From the NCBI GenBank assembly GCA_902779075.1, contig CACZAK010000126.1, forward strand, positions 1 through 21,917: 21,917 nt of DNA. The letters run 5' to 3'. This DNA comes from an uncultured bacterium (GTDB lineage Bacteria; Verrucomicrobiota; Kiritimatiellia; RFP12; UBA1067). The notes beneath the pieces were generated by a model. The model was not told the DNA's origin. It saw nothing but the letters and a program-made list of their open reading frames with translations, and made no database searches. The translations under genes and the position numbers were made by a program. Below, in pieces: positions 21,591-21,917 of the stretch (positions within the stretch are counted from its first letter, which is position 1; each line of letters starts with the position of its first letter).

Positions 21591-21598
21591 GGGCTGAT

Positions 21599-21607
21599 AG
21601 TTTATCA
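21599..21607 (-). promoter_or_regulatory. Extended -10 promoter of the Crp/Fnr gene, leaderless type
   Basis: On the minus strand this reads TGATAAACT, ending 8 nt before the ATG at 21590. The gene likely begins its transcript at or near the start codon. Confidence 0.6.
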
Positions 21608-21626
21608 TTTGTTAGCCGTTTTCACA

Positions 21627-21644
21627 ATGTTGGCGGGACAACAT
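21627..21644. promoter_or_regulatory. Crp/Fnr-type operator candidate
   Basis: ATGTTG-N6-CAACAT is a perfect palindrome with the same 6-nt spacing as a CRP site (TGTGA-N6-TCACA). Its centre is about 41.5 bp before the predicted ferredoxin transcript start and about 43.5 bp before that of the regulator. Confidence 0.6.
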
Positions 21645-21661
21645 ATTTCACGTTCTCAAAA

Positions 21662-21670
21662 TGATATACT
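21662..21670 (+). promoter_or_regulatory. Extended -10 promoter of the ferredoxin gene
   Basis: TGATATACT (TGn plus TATACT). The transcript would start near 21677, leaving about 29 nt of leader with AGGAGG at 21692-21697. Confidence 0.65.
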
Positions 21671-21705
21671 GTGCGGCGTCAACACGAAAGTAGGAGGTCA
21701 AAACC

Positions 21706-21917
21706 ATGAAAAGAAAGATAGTCGAAATAGACGAAACCAAATGCACGGGCTGCGGGCTGTGCGCGAACGCCTGCCACGAGGGCGCGATTGCAATGGTGGA
21801 CGGCAAGGCGAAGCTCGTCAAGGACGACTACTGCGACGGCATGGGCGACTGCCTGCCGGAGTGTCCTGCCGGTGCGATCAAAATCGTCGAGCGCGAGGCC
21901 GCCGCATACGACGAAAA
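21706..21917 (+). CDS. Dicluster 4Fe-4S ferredoxin (partial, runs off the window)
   Basis: The visible 70 codons begin [17 protein letters not shown]. The first cluster motif is [14 protein letters not shown], and the second [14 protein letters not shown], in which the spacing of the first two Cys is longer than usual (C-x5-C). Each would hold one 4Fe-4S cluster. Ferredoxins with the [14 protein letters not shown] motif often precede a hybrid cluster protein or ATP-binding partner gene in anaerobes, which would lie beyond the window. The start is firm: AGGAGG lies 8 nt before ATG 21706. It is divergent from the Crp/Fnr regulator, with a palindromic operator between them. Confidence 0.9.
   Translation, partial: MKRKIVEIDETKCTGCGLCANACHEGAIAMVDGKAKLVKDDYCDGMGDCLPECPAGAIKIVEREAAAYDE

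Overview
The window looks like accessory and housekeeping DNA from a high-GC, gut-type Verrucomicrobiota-group bacterium, probably class Kiritimatiellae. This is inferred from three things: the C-terminal domain of the truncated first gene, which resembles the end domain of large secreted proteins in that group; a secreted family 2 glycosidase; and stop-free GC-rich repeats inside reading frames. No rRNA, tRNA or CRISPR array was seen, so the taxonomy is an inference.

Layout. 1-262: end of a secreted protein. 348-2956: a two-gene unit of a Methyltransf_32-type methyltransferase and a sodium-coupled NSS transporter. 3012-5783: secreted GH2 glycosidase. 5871-6686: Opp/Dpp-type ABC ATPase, convergent with a minus-strand operon uppS-dxs-thrH (9802 to 6670). 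9803-10380: a non-coding stretch holding a MITE-like 259-bp inverted-repeat element between 10-bp direct repeats, then a consensus promoter for umuDC (10381-12014). 12108-13218: a small HipA-like kinase overlapping a DUF3037-like gene. 13225-19320: a LysR regulator (pseudogene) divergent from a run of mostly exported redox/small-molecule genes: a Cys-nucleophile alpha/beta hydrolase, a hexapeptide acetyltransferase, a flavodoxin, an aldo/keto reductase (pseudogene), a cupin and a carboxymuconolactone decarboxylase-cupin fusion. 19378-20715: AAA_14/DUF4143 ATPase. 20913-21917: a Crp/Fnr regulator divergent from a dicluster ferredoxin that runs off the end.

Four system-level signals stand out. 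(1) Extended -10 promoters (TGnTAnnnT) recur, and at several genes they lie only 7-9 nt before the start codon, which implies leaderless mRNAs and corrects several starts. (2) Stop-free GGGGAAY heptamer arrays (G-quadruplex capable) and GC hairpins sit in frame inside otherwise conserved proteins, like coding-tolerant palindromic elements. (3) The LysR cluster is decaying: the regulator and the aldo/keto reductase each carry a frame-shifting internal deletion, while a well-placed LysR-type operator remains. (4) The Crp/Fnr-ferredoxin divergent region holds a perfect 6+6+6 palindrome at about -41.5 from the ferredoxin promoter.
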